A DNA stretch of 43,302 nucleotides from Solobacterium sp. Lineage in GTDB: Bacteria; Bacillota_I; Bacilli_A; Erysipelotrichales; Erysipelotrichaceae. Location: contig JAFWEW010000027.1 of assembly GCA_017512725.1 (NCBI GenBank), forward strand, positions 1-43,302, written 5' to 3'. Positions 14,916 to 24,648 of the stretch are shown piece after piece. Both the position numbers and the translations under genes were made by a program. A model generated the notes under the pieces. That model was not told the DNA's origin. It searched no databases and saw nothing but the letters and a program-made list of their open reading frames with translations. The number at the start of each line of letters is the position of its first letter. Positions within the stretch are counted from its first letter, which is position 1.

Positions 14916-16100
14916 ATGGAAAACATAAAAACACTGGATCAGACATATGTTGCGCCGACCTACGGCCGTTTCGACGTCGTTCTGACAGAAGGAAAGGGCA
15001 GTATCGCTTACGGCGAAGACGGCAGAGAATACATCGACATGGGCTCCGGCATTGGCGTCAATCTGTTCGGATACTGTGATGAGGTATGGAAGGAAGCTGT
15101 AACGGCACAGCTTGACAGCCTCCAGCATACCTCCAATCTCTATTACACCGGCCCCTGTGCCAGACTGGCCAGAGAGCTCTGTGAGCGGACTGGTCTGAAG
15201 AAGGTGTTTTTCTGTAATTCCGGCGCAGAAGCCAACGAAACCGCAATCAAGGCGGCAAGGCGTTATGGAGAACTGCATAAGGGACCGGAATGCTATACGA
15301 TCATCACACTGAAAAACAGCTTTCACGGCCGTACGCTGACCACCCTTGCGGCAACCGGCCAGGATAAATTCCATCAGCTGTATCAGCCGCTGACTCCAGG
15401 TTTCGTTTCCGTTGAAGCGAACAATGTCGAGGCTCTTAAAGCAGCTGTACAGGAACACAGTGTATGTGCAGTCATGCTGGAATGTATTCAGGGGGAAGGC
15501 GGGGTCAATGTACTGACACAGGAATTTATCGATGCAGTCAAGGAAATCGCAGAACAGGAGGATCTTCTGATTCTGGATGATGAGGTACAGACCGGAAACG
15601 GCCGTACTGGGGCGCTTTATGCCTATATGCACTATGGATTTACACCGGATGTTGTGACGACTGCCAAGGGTCTTGGCGGCGGACTTCCGATTGGTGCAGC
15701 GATGCTCGGCGAAAAGACGGCGGATCTGTTTCACCCGGGTGACAATGGATCGACGTTTGGCGGCAATCCTGCGGTATGCGCAGGTGCGCTGGCAAATCTG
15801 AAACGGCTGGATGAAACACTGATGAAGGAAGTGAACCGGAAATCCCAGCTGGTCTTTGATGCGCTGAATGGAAAACCGAATGTACGTTCCATCAGCGGGA
15901 AGGGACTCATGATCGGGATCGAACCGGAAAAGGGCAATGCCATTGATATTGCGAACAGATGTCTTGCCAATGGCGTACTGGTACTGACTGCGGGAGGCAA
16001 CCGCGTACGGCTCCTGCCGCCTCTGAATATTTCGGAAGCGGTTCTGAAAAAAGCTCTGGACGTCATTCTTTCGGCGTTCGAAGACGAGGGAAAGGAATAA
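14916..16100 (+). CDS. argD: Acetylornithine aminotransferase
   Basis: A PLP enzyme converting N-acetylglutamate semialdehyde to N-acetylornithine; some homologues also work in lysine synthesis. The 394-aa protein shows DDEVQTGNGRTG and the PLP-lysine motif TAKGLGGGLPIGA. The frame is open back to 14883 inside argB, but the ATG at 14916 has AGAAAGGG at a good distance and matches family N-termini (MENIKTLDQTYVAPTYGR). Confidence 0.96.
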   Translation: MENIKTLDQTYVAPTYGRFDVVLTEGKGSIAYGEDGREYIDMGSGIGVNLFGYCDEVWKEAVTAQLDSLQHTSNLYYTGPCARLARELCERTGLKKVFFCNSGAEANETAIKAARRYGELHKGPECYTIITLKNSFHGRTLTTLAATGQDKFHQLYQPLTPGFVSVEANNVEALKAAVQEHSVCAVMLECIQGEGGVNVLTQEFIDAVKEIAEQEDLLILDDEVQTGNGRTGALYAYMHYGFTPDVVTTAKGLGGGLPIGAAMLGEKTADLFHPGDNGSTFGGNPAVCAGALANLKRLDETLMKEVNRKSQLVFDALNGKPNVRSISGKGLMIGIEPEKGNAIDIANRCLANGVLVLTAGGNRVRLLPPLNISEAVLKKALDVILSAFEDEGKE

Positions 16101-16105
16101 AACAG

Positions 16106-17089
16106 ATGGATCTGAAGGGAAGAGATTTTCTGACATTGCTTGATTATTCGACCGAAGAGATCGAGTATCTGCTGGATCTTGCGGCAGAGCTCAAGCAGAA
16201 GAAACAGAATCATGTGCCGCACCGCATGCATGAGGGGAAGAATGTCGCTTTGATCTTTGAAAAGACCAGCACACGCACCCGCTGCGCGTTTGAGGTTGCG
16301 GCGAATGACCTTGGAATGGGCAGTACCTATCTCGGGCCGACCGGCTCTCAGATGGGCGTCAAGGAATCCATTCCCGATACTGCCCGGGTGCTTTCACGGA
16401 TGTATGACGGGATTGAGTACCGCGGCTTTGGACAGAAGATCGTTGAAGAACTCGCCGAGTACTCTGATGTGCCGGTGTTCAATGGCCTGACGAATGAGTT
16501 CCATCCGACCCAGATCCTTGCGGACATGTTAACGATCCGGGAACACTTTGGAAAACTGAAGGGAATTCATCTTGTCTATATGGGGGATGCCCGCTATAAC
16601 ATGGGCCGGTCGCTGATGGTCGGCTGCGCAAAGCTTGGTCTGCATTTCACCGCATGTGCTCCGGACGGATATTTCCCGGATGAAGATCTGACGGAAGAGT
16701 GCCAGAGGATTGCAGAAGAAACCGGTGCTGTGATTGACTTCAACGGCGATCCGCAGAGCGCAGTAGCAGGAGCCGATGTCATTTATACCGATATCTGGGT
16801 CTCAATGGGAGAACCGGAGGAAGTCTGGGCGGAGCGCATCAATCTCATGAAGCCGTATCAGGTCAATGCACAGCTGATGAAAACGGCAGGTGAACAGGCT
16901 GTTTTTCTGCACTGTCTTCCGTCCTATCATGATCTGCGCACCGAAATCGGAAAACAGGTCGGGGAGAAGTATAGGATGAATGCCCTGGAAGTCACTGATG
17001 ACGTATTTGAAGGACCGCAGTCGCTTGTCTTTGATGAAGCGGAAAATCGTATGCATACGATCAAGGCGGTTATGGCAGCGATCTTATGA
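16106..17089 (+). CDS. argF: Ornithine carbamoyltransferase
   Basis: Makes citrulline from ornithine and carbamoyl phosphate. The 327-aa protein contains the carbamoyl-phosphate loop STRTRCAFE and the ornithine-binding HCLPSYHD. The open frame reaches back to 15959 inside argD; the ATG at 16106 has GGAAAGGA upstream and gives the standard N-terminus (MDLKGRDFLTLLDYS). It overlaps carA by 4 nt, linking the enzyme to its carbamoyl-phosphate supplier. Confidence 0.97.
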   Translation: MDLKGRDFLTLLDYSTEEIEYLLDLAAELKQKKQNHVPHRMHEGKNVALIFEKTSTRTRCAFEVAANDLGMGSTYLGPTGSQMGVKESIPDTARVLSRMYDGIEYRGFGQKIVEELAEYSDVPVFNGLTNEFHPTQILADMLTIREHFGKLKGIHLVYMGDARYNMGRSLMVGCAKLGLHFTACAPDGYFPDEDLTEECQRIAEETGAVIDFNGDPQSAVAGADVIYTDIWVSMGEPEEVWAERINLMKPYQVNAQLMKTAGEQAVFLHCLPSYHDLRTEIGKQVGEKYRMNALEVTDDVFEGPQSLVFDEAENRMHTIKAVMAAIL

Positions 17090-18162
17090 GTCGGAAGAAG
17101 GCATATCTGGTTCTGGCGGACGGAAGTGTACTGGAAGGCTTTTCGTTTGGAGCTGATTCTTCCTGTGTCGGGGAACTGGTATTTACAACCAATATGTGCG
17201 GTTATATCGAGACGCTGACAGACCCGAGTTATTACGGCCAGATCGTGATCCAGACCTTTCCGCTGATCGGAAATTATGGTGTGATTCCCTCAGATTTTGA
17301 GGGAGATTGTGCGCTGAAAGGATATGTAGTGCGGGAGTACTGTGAAACACCATCCAATTTCCGCTCGGAAACGACGCTCGACGCATTTTTGAAGGAGCGC
17401 GGAATTCCGGGCATTTACGGGATCGATACGCGGGCTCTGACCCGCCGGATCCGCGAGCACGGCGTCATCAACGCATGCATCACGCACAGTCTGCCAATTG
17501 ACGAAGAAACCATCCGCAGTTTTGCAGTGCAGAATGCCCTGGCGGCAGTCAGCTGCAGCTCGGTGCAGTTTTTTCCGTGTGCGCAGGAACGGTTCCATGT
17601 CGTACTGATGGATTTCGGCGCAAAACGGAATATCATCCGAGAACTGAATGAACGGGGCTGTTCGGTGACGGCAGTGCCGTATGATACGACAGCGGAAACG
17701 ATTCTCTCCATGAACCCGGACGGTGTCATGCTGTCAAACGGTCCGGGAGACCCTTCTGAAAATACCGGAGTCATACAGGAAATCCGGAAACTGTTTGGAA
17801 CCGTACCGATGTTTGGGATCTGTTTGGGTCATCAGCTGGCTGCTCTGGCGGCTGGCGCAGAGACCTACAAGATGAAGTTTGGGCACCGGGGCGCCAATCA
17901 GCCGGTTCATGACCGGAAAGACGGAAGAACCTATATTACAACGCAGAACCATGGTTATGCGGTAGAGCCGGATTCTTTGAAAGGCAAAGGGGAAGTCCGC
18001 CTGGTCAACGCGAATGACGGAAGCTGTGAAGGAATCGATTATCCGGATCAGAAGTGCTTTACCGTTCAGTTCCATCCGGAAGCCTGTGCAGGGCCGAAAG
18101 ATACGGAATTCCTGTTTCAGCGCTTTATCAAGCTGATGGAGGATTCATATGCCAAGAGATAA
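17086..18162 (+). CDS. carA: Carbamoyl-phosphate synthase, glutamine amidotransferase subunit
   Basis: Hydrolyses glutamine and channels ammonia to the large subunit. The 358-aa protein has the class I amidotransferase site FGICLGHQLAA (Cys246) and the His-Glu pair in VQFHPEACAGP. Its place in the arginine operon suggests an arginine-dedicated synthase. The end overlaps the carB start by 14 nt, with GGAGG inside carA serving the next gene. Confidence 0.97.
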   Translation: MSRKKAYLVLADGSVLEGFSFGADSSCVGELVFTTNMCGYIETLTDPSYYGQIVIQTFPLIGNYGVIPSDFEGDCALKGYVVREYCETPSNFRSETTLDAFLKERGIPGIYGIDTRALTRRIREHGVINACITHSLPIDEETIRSFAVQNALAAVSCSSVQFFPCAQERFHVVLMDFGAKRNIIRELNERGCSVTAVPYDTTAETILSMNPDGVMLSNGPGDPSENTGVIQEIRKLFGTVPMFGICLGHQLAALAAGAETYKMKFGHRGANQPVHDRKDGRTYITTQNHGYAVEPDSLKGKGEVRLVNANDGSCEGIDYPDQKCFTVQFHPEACAGPKDTEFLFQRFIKLMEDSYAKR

Positions 18163-21100
18163 TTCCATAAAAAAGATACTGGTTATCGGTTCCGGGCCGA
18201 TCGTAATCGGACAGGCAGCGGAATTTGACTATGCCGGTGCACAGGCATGCAGCGTACTGAAGGCAGAGGGAATCAATGTTGTTCTGGCAAATTCCAATCC
18301 GGCAACGATCATGACCGACAAGCACCTGGCAGATGAGATCTATCTGGAACCGCTGAATGTGGAAACACTAAAACGGATCATTGAAAAAGAAAAGCCGGAC
18401 AGTCTGCTTGCAGGACTGGGCGGACAGACCGGGCTTACCCTGGCGATGCAGCTGAATGAAGACAACTGGCTTGCGGAACACGGTGTCCGGATGCTGGGAT
18501 CCGATATTGAAGCGATCCGTAGGGCAGAAGACCGTGATCTGTTCCGTAAGGCGATGGAGAAGATCCATCAGCCGGTTGTGGCTTCCGGAATTGCACATAC
18601 CGAAGCAGAAGCGCTGGAAGCAGCGGAAGCGATTGGCTATCCGGTGATTGTAAGACCTGCATATACGCTGGGCGGAAGCGGCGGCGGAATCGCAGAAACA
18701 CCGGAAGCGCTGAAGCAGATCGCAAGAACCGGCCTGGATCTTTCACCGATTACCCAGATCCTGATCGAGCGTTCGATTGCCGGATGGAAGGAAATCGAGT
18801 TTGAGACGATGCGCGACCACGCAGGCAATGTGATTGCAGTCTGCTCAATGGAAAATGTTGATCCGGTCGGAATCCATACCGGGGACAGTATCGTTGTTTC
18901 TCCCTGCCTGACCCTTGCGGACCGGGAGTTTCAGATGCTGCGGAAAGCATCACTGGATATCATTACCGAGCTGAATATTGTCGGCGGCTGTAACGTACAG
19001 CTGGCTCTGGATCCGGAAAGTTTTGATTATGCAGTGATCGAGGTCAATCCCCGTGTCTCGCGTTCCAGTGCTCTGGCTTCCAAGGCGACCGGATATCCGA
19101 TTGCCAAGGTTACCACGAAGATTGCGCTTGGATACAATCTCGATGAGATCGGCAATGAAGTGACCGGCAAGACCTGTTCCTGTTTTGAACCTGCTCTGGA
19201 CTATGTGGTCGTCAAGTATCCGAAGTGGCCGTTTGACAAGTTTGCAGGTTCCAGCCGGGAACTTGGTACGCAGATGAAGGCAACCGGCGAAGTGATGGCG
19301 ATTGCTTCCTCCTTTGAGGCAGCACTTTTGAAAGCGGTCCGCGGTGCAGAAATCGGCCTGGACACGCTGAATTATGTAACAGATGATGATGCTCCACTGA
19401 ACGAGCGTCTGAAACGGAAAGATGATCACCGCCTGTTTACCGTATTTGAAGCGCTGAAAAGCGGGGTCTCCGTAGCGGAAATCCATGCCCTGACCATGAT
19501 TGATGAGTGGTTCCTGGAGAAGATCGCAGGTCTCGTCCGTTATGAAGCGCGGATTGCAAACGGAATGAGTGATGAGGACTATCTGGAAGGAAAACGGCTT
19601 GGCTATCCGGATGCAGCTCTTATGAGAATCAGCGGCCGGACGGAGCTTCCGGAGTTTTCCTTCTCCTATAAGATGGTTGATACATGTGCGGCAGAGTTTT
19701 CTGCAGAAACACCATACTTTTATTCCAGTGCGGATGCGGAATGTGAATCCCGCAGTATTCCGCGCAACGAAGGAAAGGTCATTCTGGTTCTTGGATCTGG
19801 ACCGATCCGGATCGGACAGGGAATCGAGTTTGACTACTCCTCTGTTCACTGTGTCTGGACGCTCCGGAGCCTTGGCTATGATGTTGTTATCGTGAATAAC
19901 AACCCGGAAACCGTTTCAACAGATTTTGATACGGCTGACCGGCTGTATTTTGAGCCGCTCTGTCCGGAAGATGTCATGGACATCATCAAAATCGAACGGC
20001 CGGTGGGTGTCGTAGTTGCTTTCGGCGGTCAGACCGCGATCCGTCTCACGTCTTTTCTGGACAAACAGGGGGTAAGGATCCTTGGAACCTCTGCGGAAAG
20101 CATTGATCTGGCGGAAGACCGGGAACGGTTTGATGAACTTCTGGAGCAGCTGAATGTCAGAAGGCCGAAAGGAACTGCTGTAACAACGATGGAAGAAGCG
20201 CTGGAAGCGGCTCAGAACATCGGCTATCCGGTTCTGTTAAGACCGTCATATGTCATCGGCGGACAGAATATGACGATTTCTCATGGCAAAGAGGATACCG
20301 AAGAATACATGGGGCGCATTCTTGCGCAGGGCATTGAGAACCCGGTGCTGATCGATCAGTATCTTCCCGGCATTGAACTGGAAGTCGATGTCATCTCAGA
20401 CGGAATCAGCGTTCTGATTCCCGGCATTATGGAACATATCGAGCGGGCAGGCGTTCATTCCGGAGATTCCATTGCGGTATATCCTCCCTATAATCTGAAC
20501 GACCGAGATCTGGCGCGGGTCATCGCAGTATCCGAGCAGCTTGCACTGGCAATGAAGACAAGAGGTCTTGTCAATATTCAGTATCTGCTGTTTGGGGGAG
20601 AGCTTTATGTGATTGAAGTGAACCCGAGAGCCAGCCGTACCGTGCCCTATATCTCGAAAGTGACCGGGGTTCCAATGGTAGACCTCGCGTCAAAAGTAAT
20701 GCTTGGAAGTGATCTGAAGTCACTGGGGTTTGGCACCGGTCTGTATCCGGTTCCTCCCTATAGCTGTGTAAAAGTTCCGGTATTCTCATTTGAAAAGCTG
20801 AGTGACGTCAATTCGATCCTTGGACCGGAAATGAAGTCGACCGGTGAAGTACTCGGAATCGGAAGAACACTGCCGGAAGCTCTTTACAAAGGACTTACTG
20901 CGGCAGGGTTCCGGACCTTTGATCACCGGGACCCGGATGTCGGCATTCTGATCAGTGTGGAAACACACGATTATCAGGAAATCCTGGACGTTTCCAAGAA
21001 ACTGCATGATCTTGGCATCAAACTGTATGCGACAACCGGAACTGCAGAGGCGATCGCCTCCATGGGGATTGAAGTGACAGCGGTTTCCAATGCCACGGAA

Positions 21101-22177
21101 AGCGATGAGATCGTAACCCTGATGGAAGAAGGAAAGATCAGCTGTATTATCTATACCGGTGCGATCAAGGATGAAACGATGGGAGATTATACCGCGCTTC
21201 ATCAGAAAGCGATGATGCTGAGCATTCCGTGCCTGACCAGTGCAGATACCGCAAATGCGCTGACCGATATGCTGGCAAGTCATTTCAATGCCGGCAATAC
21301 AGAACTTGTGGATATCAGTCATATGCGGAAGAAAACGGAAACCATTCCGTTTGCCAAAATGCATGACTGCGGGAATGACTATATCTTCATTGAGAATTTC
21401 GACGGCCGGATCACCAGCCCGGAATCGCTCTGTGTTACGCTCTGCACACCGCATTACGGAATCGGCGCAGACGGAATCGTTCTGATCGAGCATTCGGACT
21501 GTGCGGATGCGAAGATGCGCAGTTTCAACCGGGACGGAACCGAAGGCCGGATGGCGGGCAACAACCTGCGGTGCACTGCGAAATATCTGTACGACAGAGG
21601 AATTACGGTAAAAGAAACGATTGATATTGAAACAGCGGAAGGAATCCGGCAGGTCCATGTTTATACCACGCATGGCAAGGTAGGCACTGTTTCGGTGGAT
21701 ATGGGAAACATCCTCTGGGATCCGGCTCTGGTTCCGGTGCGGTTTGACAGAACCGAAGTCGTAAACGAACCTTATGAGATCGGAGGTTCTTCCTGGAAGA
21801 TAACCTGTCTTTCGGTGGGGAATCCGCACTGTGTGATCTTCGCAGATGCGATCGACCAGATCGACCTTGAAAAAGACGGCAGACTGCTGGAACATGCGCC
21901 GATCTTCCCGGACCGGACCAATGTGGAATTCGTAAGAGTCGTGGATCCATGTACGCTGCGGGTACGCGTGTGGGAGCGCTCCAACGGAGCGACGCTTGCC
22001 TGCGGTACCGGAGCCTGTGCAGCCGCGGCTGCGGCAGTACGGAACGGGTACTGCCGGGAAGGAACGGACATCAAGGTGAAACTGCCGGGCGGAGACATGA
22101 CCGTACGGATCGAAGAGGGCAGAGTCACACTTACAGGAGGGGCACAGCTTGCCTTCGAAGGCGAATTTGCATATTGA
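18149..22177 (+). CDS. carB-dapF: Fusion protein: carbamoyl-phosphate synthase large subunit (CarB) joined to diaminopimelate epimerase (DapF)
   Basis: One open frame of 1342 codons. Residues 1 to about 1058 are a complete CarB: two ATP-grasp halves (IGSGPIVIGQAAEFDYAG, and GSGPIRIGQGIEFDYSS in the second) and a C-terminal MGS-like regulatory domain ending near NTELVDISH. From about residue 1059 the sequence is a complete DapF: KMHDCGNDYIFIENF, GRMAGNNLRC with Cys1142, and TLACGTGACA with Cys1285, the two cysteines that act as acid and base. DapF turns LL-DAP into meso-DAP for lysine and some cell walls. There is almost no linker. An internal ATG (codon 1059) could start free DapF but has no Shine-Dalgarno. 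It ends the arginine operon and should fall under its T-box. Confidence 0.95.
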   Translation: MPRDNSIKKILVIGSGPIVIGQAAEFDYAGAQACSVLKAEGINVVLANSNPATIMTDKHLADEIYLEPLNVETLKRIIEKEKPDSLLAGLGGQTGLTLAMQLNEDNWLAEHGVRMLGSDIEAIRRAEDRDLFRKAMEKIHQPVVASGIAHTEAEALEAAEAIGYPVIVRPAYTLGGSGGGIAETPEALKQIARTGLDLSPITQILIERSIAGWKEIEFETMRDHAGNVIAVCSMENVDPVGIHTGDSIVVSPCLTLADREFQMLRKASLDIITELNIVGGCNVQLALDPESFDYAVIEVNPRVSRSSALASKATGYPIAKVTTKIALGYNLDEIGNEVTGKTCSCFEPALDYVVVKYPKWPFDKFAGSSRELGTQMKATGEVMAIASSFEAALLKAVRGAEIGLDTLNYVTDDDAPLNERLKRKDDHRLFTVFEALKSGVSVAEIHALTMIDEWFLEKIAGLVRYEARIANGMSDEDYLEGKRLGYPDAALMRISGRTELPEFSFSYKMVDTCAAEFSAETPYFYSSADAECESRSIPRNEGKVILVLGSGPIRIGQGIEFDYSSVHCVWTLRSLGYDVVIVNNNPETVSTDFDTADRLYFEPLCPEDVMDIIKIERPVGVVVAFGGQTAIRLTSFLDKQGVRILGTSAESIDLAEDRERFDELLEQLNVRRPKGTAVTTMEEALEAAQNIGYPVLLRPSYVIGGQNMTISHGKEDTEEYMGRILAQGIENPVLIDQYLPGIELEVDVISDGISVLIPGIMEHIERAGVHSGDSIAVYPPYNLNDRDLARVIAVSEQLALAMKTRGLVNIQYLLFGGELYVIEVNPRASRTVPYISKVTGVPMVDLASKVMLGSDLKSLGFGTGLYPVPPYSCVKVPVFSFEKLSDVNSILGPEMKSTGEVLGIGRTLPEALYKGLTAAGFRTFDHRDPDVGILISVETHDYQEILDVSKKLHDLGIKLYATTGTAEAIASMGIEVTAVSNATESDEIVTLMEEGKISCIIYTGAIKDETMGDYTALHQKAMMLSIPCLTSADTANALTDMLASHFNAGNTELVDISHMRKKTETIPFAKMHDCGNDYIFIENFDGRITSPESLCVTLCTPHYGIGADGIVLIEHSDCADAKMRSFNRDGTEGRMAGNNLRCTAKYLYDRGITVKETIDIETAEGIRQVHVYTTHGKVGTVSVDMGNILWDPALVPVRFDRTEVVNEPYEIGGSSWKITCLSVGNPHCVIFADAIDQIDLEKDGRLLEHAPIFPDRTNVEFVRVVDPCTLRVRVWERSNGATLACGTGACAAAAAAVRNGYCREGTDIKVKLPGGDMTVRIEEGRVTLTGGAQLAFEGEFAY

Positions 22178-22230
22178 TCAGAAGGAATGAGAAGGACTGC
22201 GGACCAAAAGGAATGCGGCCCTTCTTTTCG

Positions 22231-22260
22231 AAATCGGGCAGTGGAATCAGCCCGATTTTG
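22231..22260 (+). terminator. Intrinsic terminator after carB-dapF
   Basis: AAATCGGGC and GCCCGATTT form a perfect 9-bp stem with a 10-nt loop; T residues end the stem and continue as TTGTTATAATTTTG. A second imperfect hairpin (AGAAGG with CCTTCT, then TTTT) lies just upstream at about 22189-22228. Confidence 0.75.
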
Positions 22261-22294
22261 TTATAATTTTGTTTAATAATAAAGGAGACGCATT

Positions 22295-22867
22295 ATGAAG
22301 TGCGCTGTTTTTCTTGCAAAGGGGTTTGAAGACTGCGAAGCCCTGATCACAATTGATATGCTGCGAAGAGCAGGGATCCCGATTGAATCGATCTCCATTA
22401 CCGATGATCGGAAGGTGGAAGCCTCTCATGGGGTCACTATGTTTGCAGACCGGTTATGGGAAGAGATCGATGCTTCCGAGTATGATGCTCTGATCCTGCC
22501 CGGCGGAAAGGCCGGTACCGAGAATCTCGGGAACTTTAAGCCGCTGCTGGGTGCCCTGATGAGCCACTGGGAAAAAAGGAAGCTGACCTGTGCGATCTGT
22601 GCAGCACCTTCGATTCTTGGAACGCTGGGGATTTTGAAGGGAAGGAATTATACCTGTTTCCCATCCTTCTTCCGGGAAGACTATGGCGGGAATTATCAGA
22701 TGGAGCTTGCGGTGCAGGATGGAAATCTGATTACCGGCAGAGGAATGGGAGCGACAATTGAATTTGCCCGCCTGATCATCCGTGAACTGACGGATGAGGC
22801 AACCCTGAAAAAAGTTGAATATGGAATGCAGTATGAGCATTCCTTCCGGACCAATCAGCCGGATTAG
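22295..22867 (+). CDS. DJ-1/PfpI/ThiJ-family protein
   Basis: The 190-aa protein has the DJ-1 fold signature with the nucleophile-elbow Cys102 in CAICAAPSILG and an acidic partner near FEDCEA. Family members act as deglycase or glyoxalase-like enzymes, chaperones or stress proteins; the role here is undetermined. AAAGGAGA lies 7 nt before the ATG, and a TATAAT at 22262-22267 may be its -10. It begins a run of same-strand genes without visible terminators, starting with the hydrogenase 25 nt downstream. Confidence 0.9.
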   Translation: MKCAVFLAKGFEDCEALITIDMLRRAGIPIESISITDDRKVEASHGVTMFADRLWEEIDASEYDALILPGGKAGTENLGNFKPLLGALMSHWEKRKLTCAICAAPSILGTLGILKGRNYTCFPSFFREDYGGNYQMELAVQDGNLITGRGMGATIEFARLIIRELTDEATLKKVEYGMQYEHSFRTNQPD

Positions 22868-22892
22868 GAGATAGAAAAAGGAGAATAATGAT

Positions 22893-24365
22893 ATGTCAAA
22901 CATGTTCAGCCATGAATCGCGGCAGTTTAAATTCGATATTCTGGTCAATATCTGCCGTCAGGCATTCGAAGGAAACCTCAGCGAAGACAAAGTACAGGCA
23001 TACGCAAAGAACCTGGTATCCCTTGACGGGCCCCGTTATCGCTGCTGTGTTTACAAGGAACGGGAAGTACTGAGACAGCGGGTCCGTCTTGCGATGGGCA
23101 AGATGGCCAGAGAAGAGATCGAACCAAACGATCGTCAGATCATTCATGTAATTGATGCGGCCTGTGACGGATGTTCCATCAAAAAGATCCGTGTCACGGA
23201 CAACTGCCGTAAGTGCATGGCCAAGTCCTGTCTTGCGGCGTGCCGATTCGGGGCAATCCATATTGGAAATACCCGCAGTGAGATTGACTATACCAAGTGC
23301 AAGGAATGCGGTGCCTGTGCAAGAGCATGCCCGTACAGTGCAATTGTTGTAACCGAACGTCCCTGCTATGCACACTGCCCGGTTCAGGCAATCAGCTGGG
23401 ATGAGAATGACATCGCAGTGATTGATGATAAGAAATGTATCAACTGCGGCCAGTGCGAAGGAGCCTGCCCGTTTGGTGCAATCGAAGATGTTTCCTGGGT
23501 CGTGCCTGTCATCCAGGCAATCCGGATGGGAACACCGGTCTATGCCGTCGTAGCGCCTTCCATCCAGGGTCAGTTTGAAAATACAACCCTGCCTCAGGTG
23601 CTCAAGAGTGTTGAGATGCTCGGCTTCACCAAATGCATGGAAGTTGCGATCGGTGCAGATGCCGTTGCCGAGTTTGAATACCAGGAACTGGCAGAGCACA
23701 AGAAGAGCGGGAAACCGATGACCACCTCATGCTGTCCGGGATTCGTAAACATGCTCCGGATTCATTTCCCGAAGCTTTACAGCGAAAACAAATCTACAAC
23801 GGTAACACCGATGGAAGCTACCGCACGCTGGATCAAGAGAGAACATCCGGATGTCGGTGTTGTCTTTATTGGACCGTGCCTTGCCAAGAAGCAGGAGGCG
23901 ATGGAAGACTACAGTGTCGTTGACTATGTACTGACCTATGAGGAACTTGCGGCCATGCTCATTTCCCAGGGAATCAATCCGGAAGAAGTTGAGGCAACCG
24001 AAGAAGAGTATCCTTCCGTTTACGGAAGAAACTTCGCCTTCAGCAGCGGTGTTGCCCAGGCAGTGGCAGAAGCGGCGAAGGAACACGAAGACGGACCGTA
24101 TACTGCGTTCATGGCCAATGGTGCGATGGAATGCAAGAAACAGCTTCAGATCATGCAGGCCGGGAAGTTCACCTTTGATATTCTCGAAGGCATGTGCTGC
24201 CCGGGCGGCTGTATCGCCGGACCGGCATGCATTTCAGATGCGGTATCCGTAAAGGGCCGCATGGCAAAAGAAAACATGACAAGTGACAATAAGACTATTC
24301 AGAAGTCGCTTGAAATCTTCCAGTTTGACGGCGTCAACATGGAAGTAGGAACACATAAAGAGTAA
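22893..24365 (+). CDS. [FeFe]-hydrogenase, group B-like, with N-terminal ferredoxin-type clusters
   Basis: The 490-aa protein has many N-terminal Cys in ferredoxin-like patterns (for example CKECGACARACP and CINCGQCEGACP), then the H-cluster domain. Motif L1 reads TSCCPGF (Cys280-Cys281), L2 GPCLAKKQE (Cys329), and L3 GMCCPGGCIAGP (Cys435-Cys440). All cluster-ligand cysteines are present, and the L1 Cys used for proton transfer in well-known hydrogenases is kept. The L2 and L3 forms differ from the classical group A motifs and resemble group B. It probably makes or uses H2 with ferredoxin in the cytoplasm. AAGGAGA precedes the start. No maturases (HydE, HydF, HydG) are in the window. Confidence 0.88.
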   Translation: MSNMFSHESRQFKFDILVNICRQAFEGNLSEDKVQAYAKNLVSLDGPRYRCCVYKEREVLRQRVRLAMGKMAREEIEPNDRQIIHVIDAACDGCSIKKIRVTDNCRKCMAKSCLAACRFGAIHIGNTRSEIDYTKCKECGACARACPYSAIVVTERPCYAHCPVQAISWDENDIAVIDDKKCINCGQCEGACPFGAIEDVSWVVPVIQAIRMGTPVYAVVAPSIQGQFENTTLPQVLKSVEMLGFTKCMEVAIGADAVAEFEYQELAEHKKSGKPMTTSCCPGFVNMLRIHFPKLYSENKSTTVTPMEATARWIKREHPDVGVVFIGPCLAKKQEAMEDYSVVDYVLTYEELAAMLISQGINPEEVEATEEEYPSVYGRNFAFSSGVAQAVAEAAKEHEDGPYTAFMANGAMECKKQLQIMQAGKFTFDILEGMCCPGGCIAGPACISDAVSVKGRMAKENMTSDNKTIQKSLEIFQFDGVNMEVGTHKE

Positions 24366-24393
24366 GTCAGGAGAACCTTTAAGGAGAATAATT

Positions 24394-24648
24394 ATGGTTA
24401 ATGTGGAAATCTGCATCGGAAGCGCATGCTACGTAAAAGGAAGCAGCCAGATCGTCAACGATCTCAACGAACTGATCAAGGAAAAGCACTGGGAAGATAA
24501 GATTGCAGTCAAGGGTTCCTTCTGCATGAAGGCCTGCCAGAACCATCTGGGTCTTGGTATCCGGATCAACGGCAATCAGCTGGAACAGGTAACTGCTCAG
24601 AATGCGAAGGAAGTGCTCAACCGTGAGCTCTCCAAGATCCTTTCATGA
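24394..24648 (+). CDS. Small [2Fe-2S] thioredoxin-fold protein (NuoE/HydC-like)
   Basis: The 84-aa protein has four cysteines in the pattern of thioredoxin-like [2Fe-2S] ferredoxins: Cys in ICIGSACYVKGS and in KGSFCMKACQNHLG. Such domains sit in NADH-linked hydrogenases and beside sensory hydrogenases as electron carriers. It lies between the two hydrogenase genes with AAGGAGA before its ATG and overlaps the next start by 4 nt (ATGA), so it is probably a partner of the HydS-like protein. Confidence 0.88.
   Translation: MVNVEICIGSACYVKGSSQIVNDLNELIKEKHWEDKIAVKGSFCMKACQNHLGLGIRINGNQLEQVTAQNAKEVLNRELSKILS

Noticed and set aside
14898-16136. Reverse-strand 412-codon frame
   Set aside because: It lies antisense to argD, which has clear PLP motifs; no ribosome site and a low-complexity translation.
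21323-22177. Separate dapF gene with its own start at codon 1059
   Set aside because: No stop codon separates it from carB, and there is no Shine-Dalgarno before the internal ATG. An internal start remains possible but is not supported.
22189-22228. First hairpin after carB-dapF as the main terminator
   Set aside because: The stem is imperfect; the 9-bp stem at 22231-22258 is stronger. Mentioned only as secondary.
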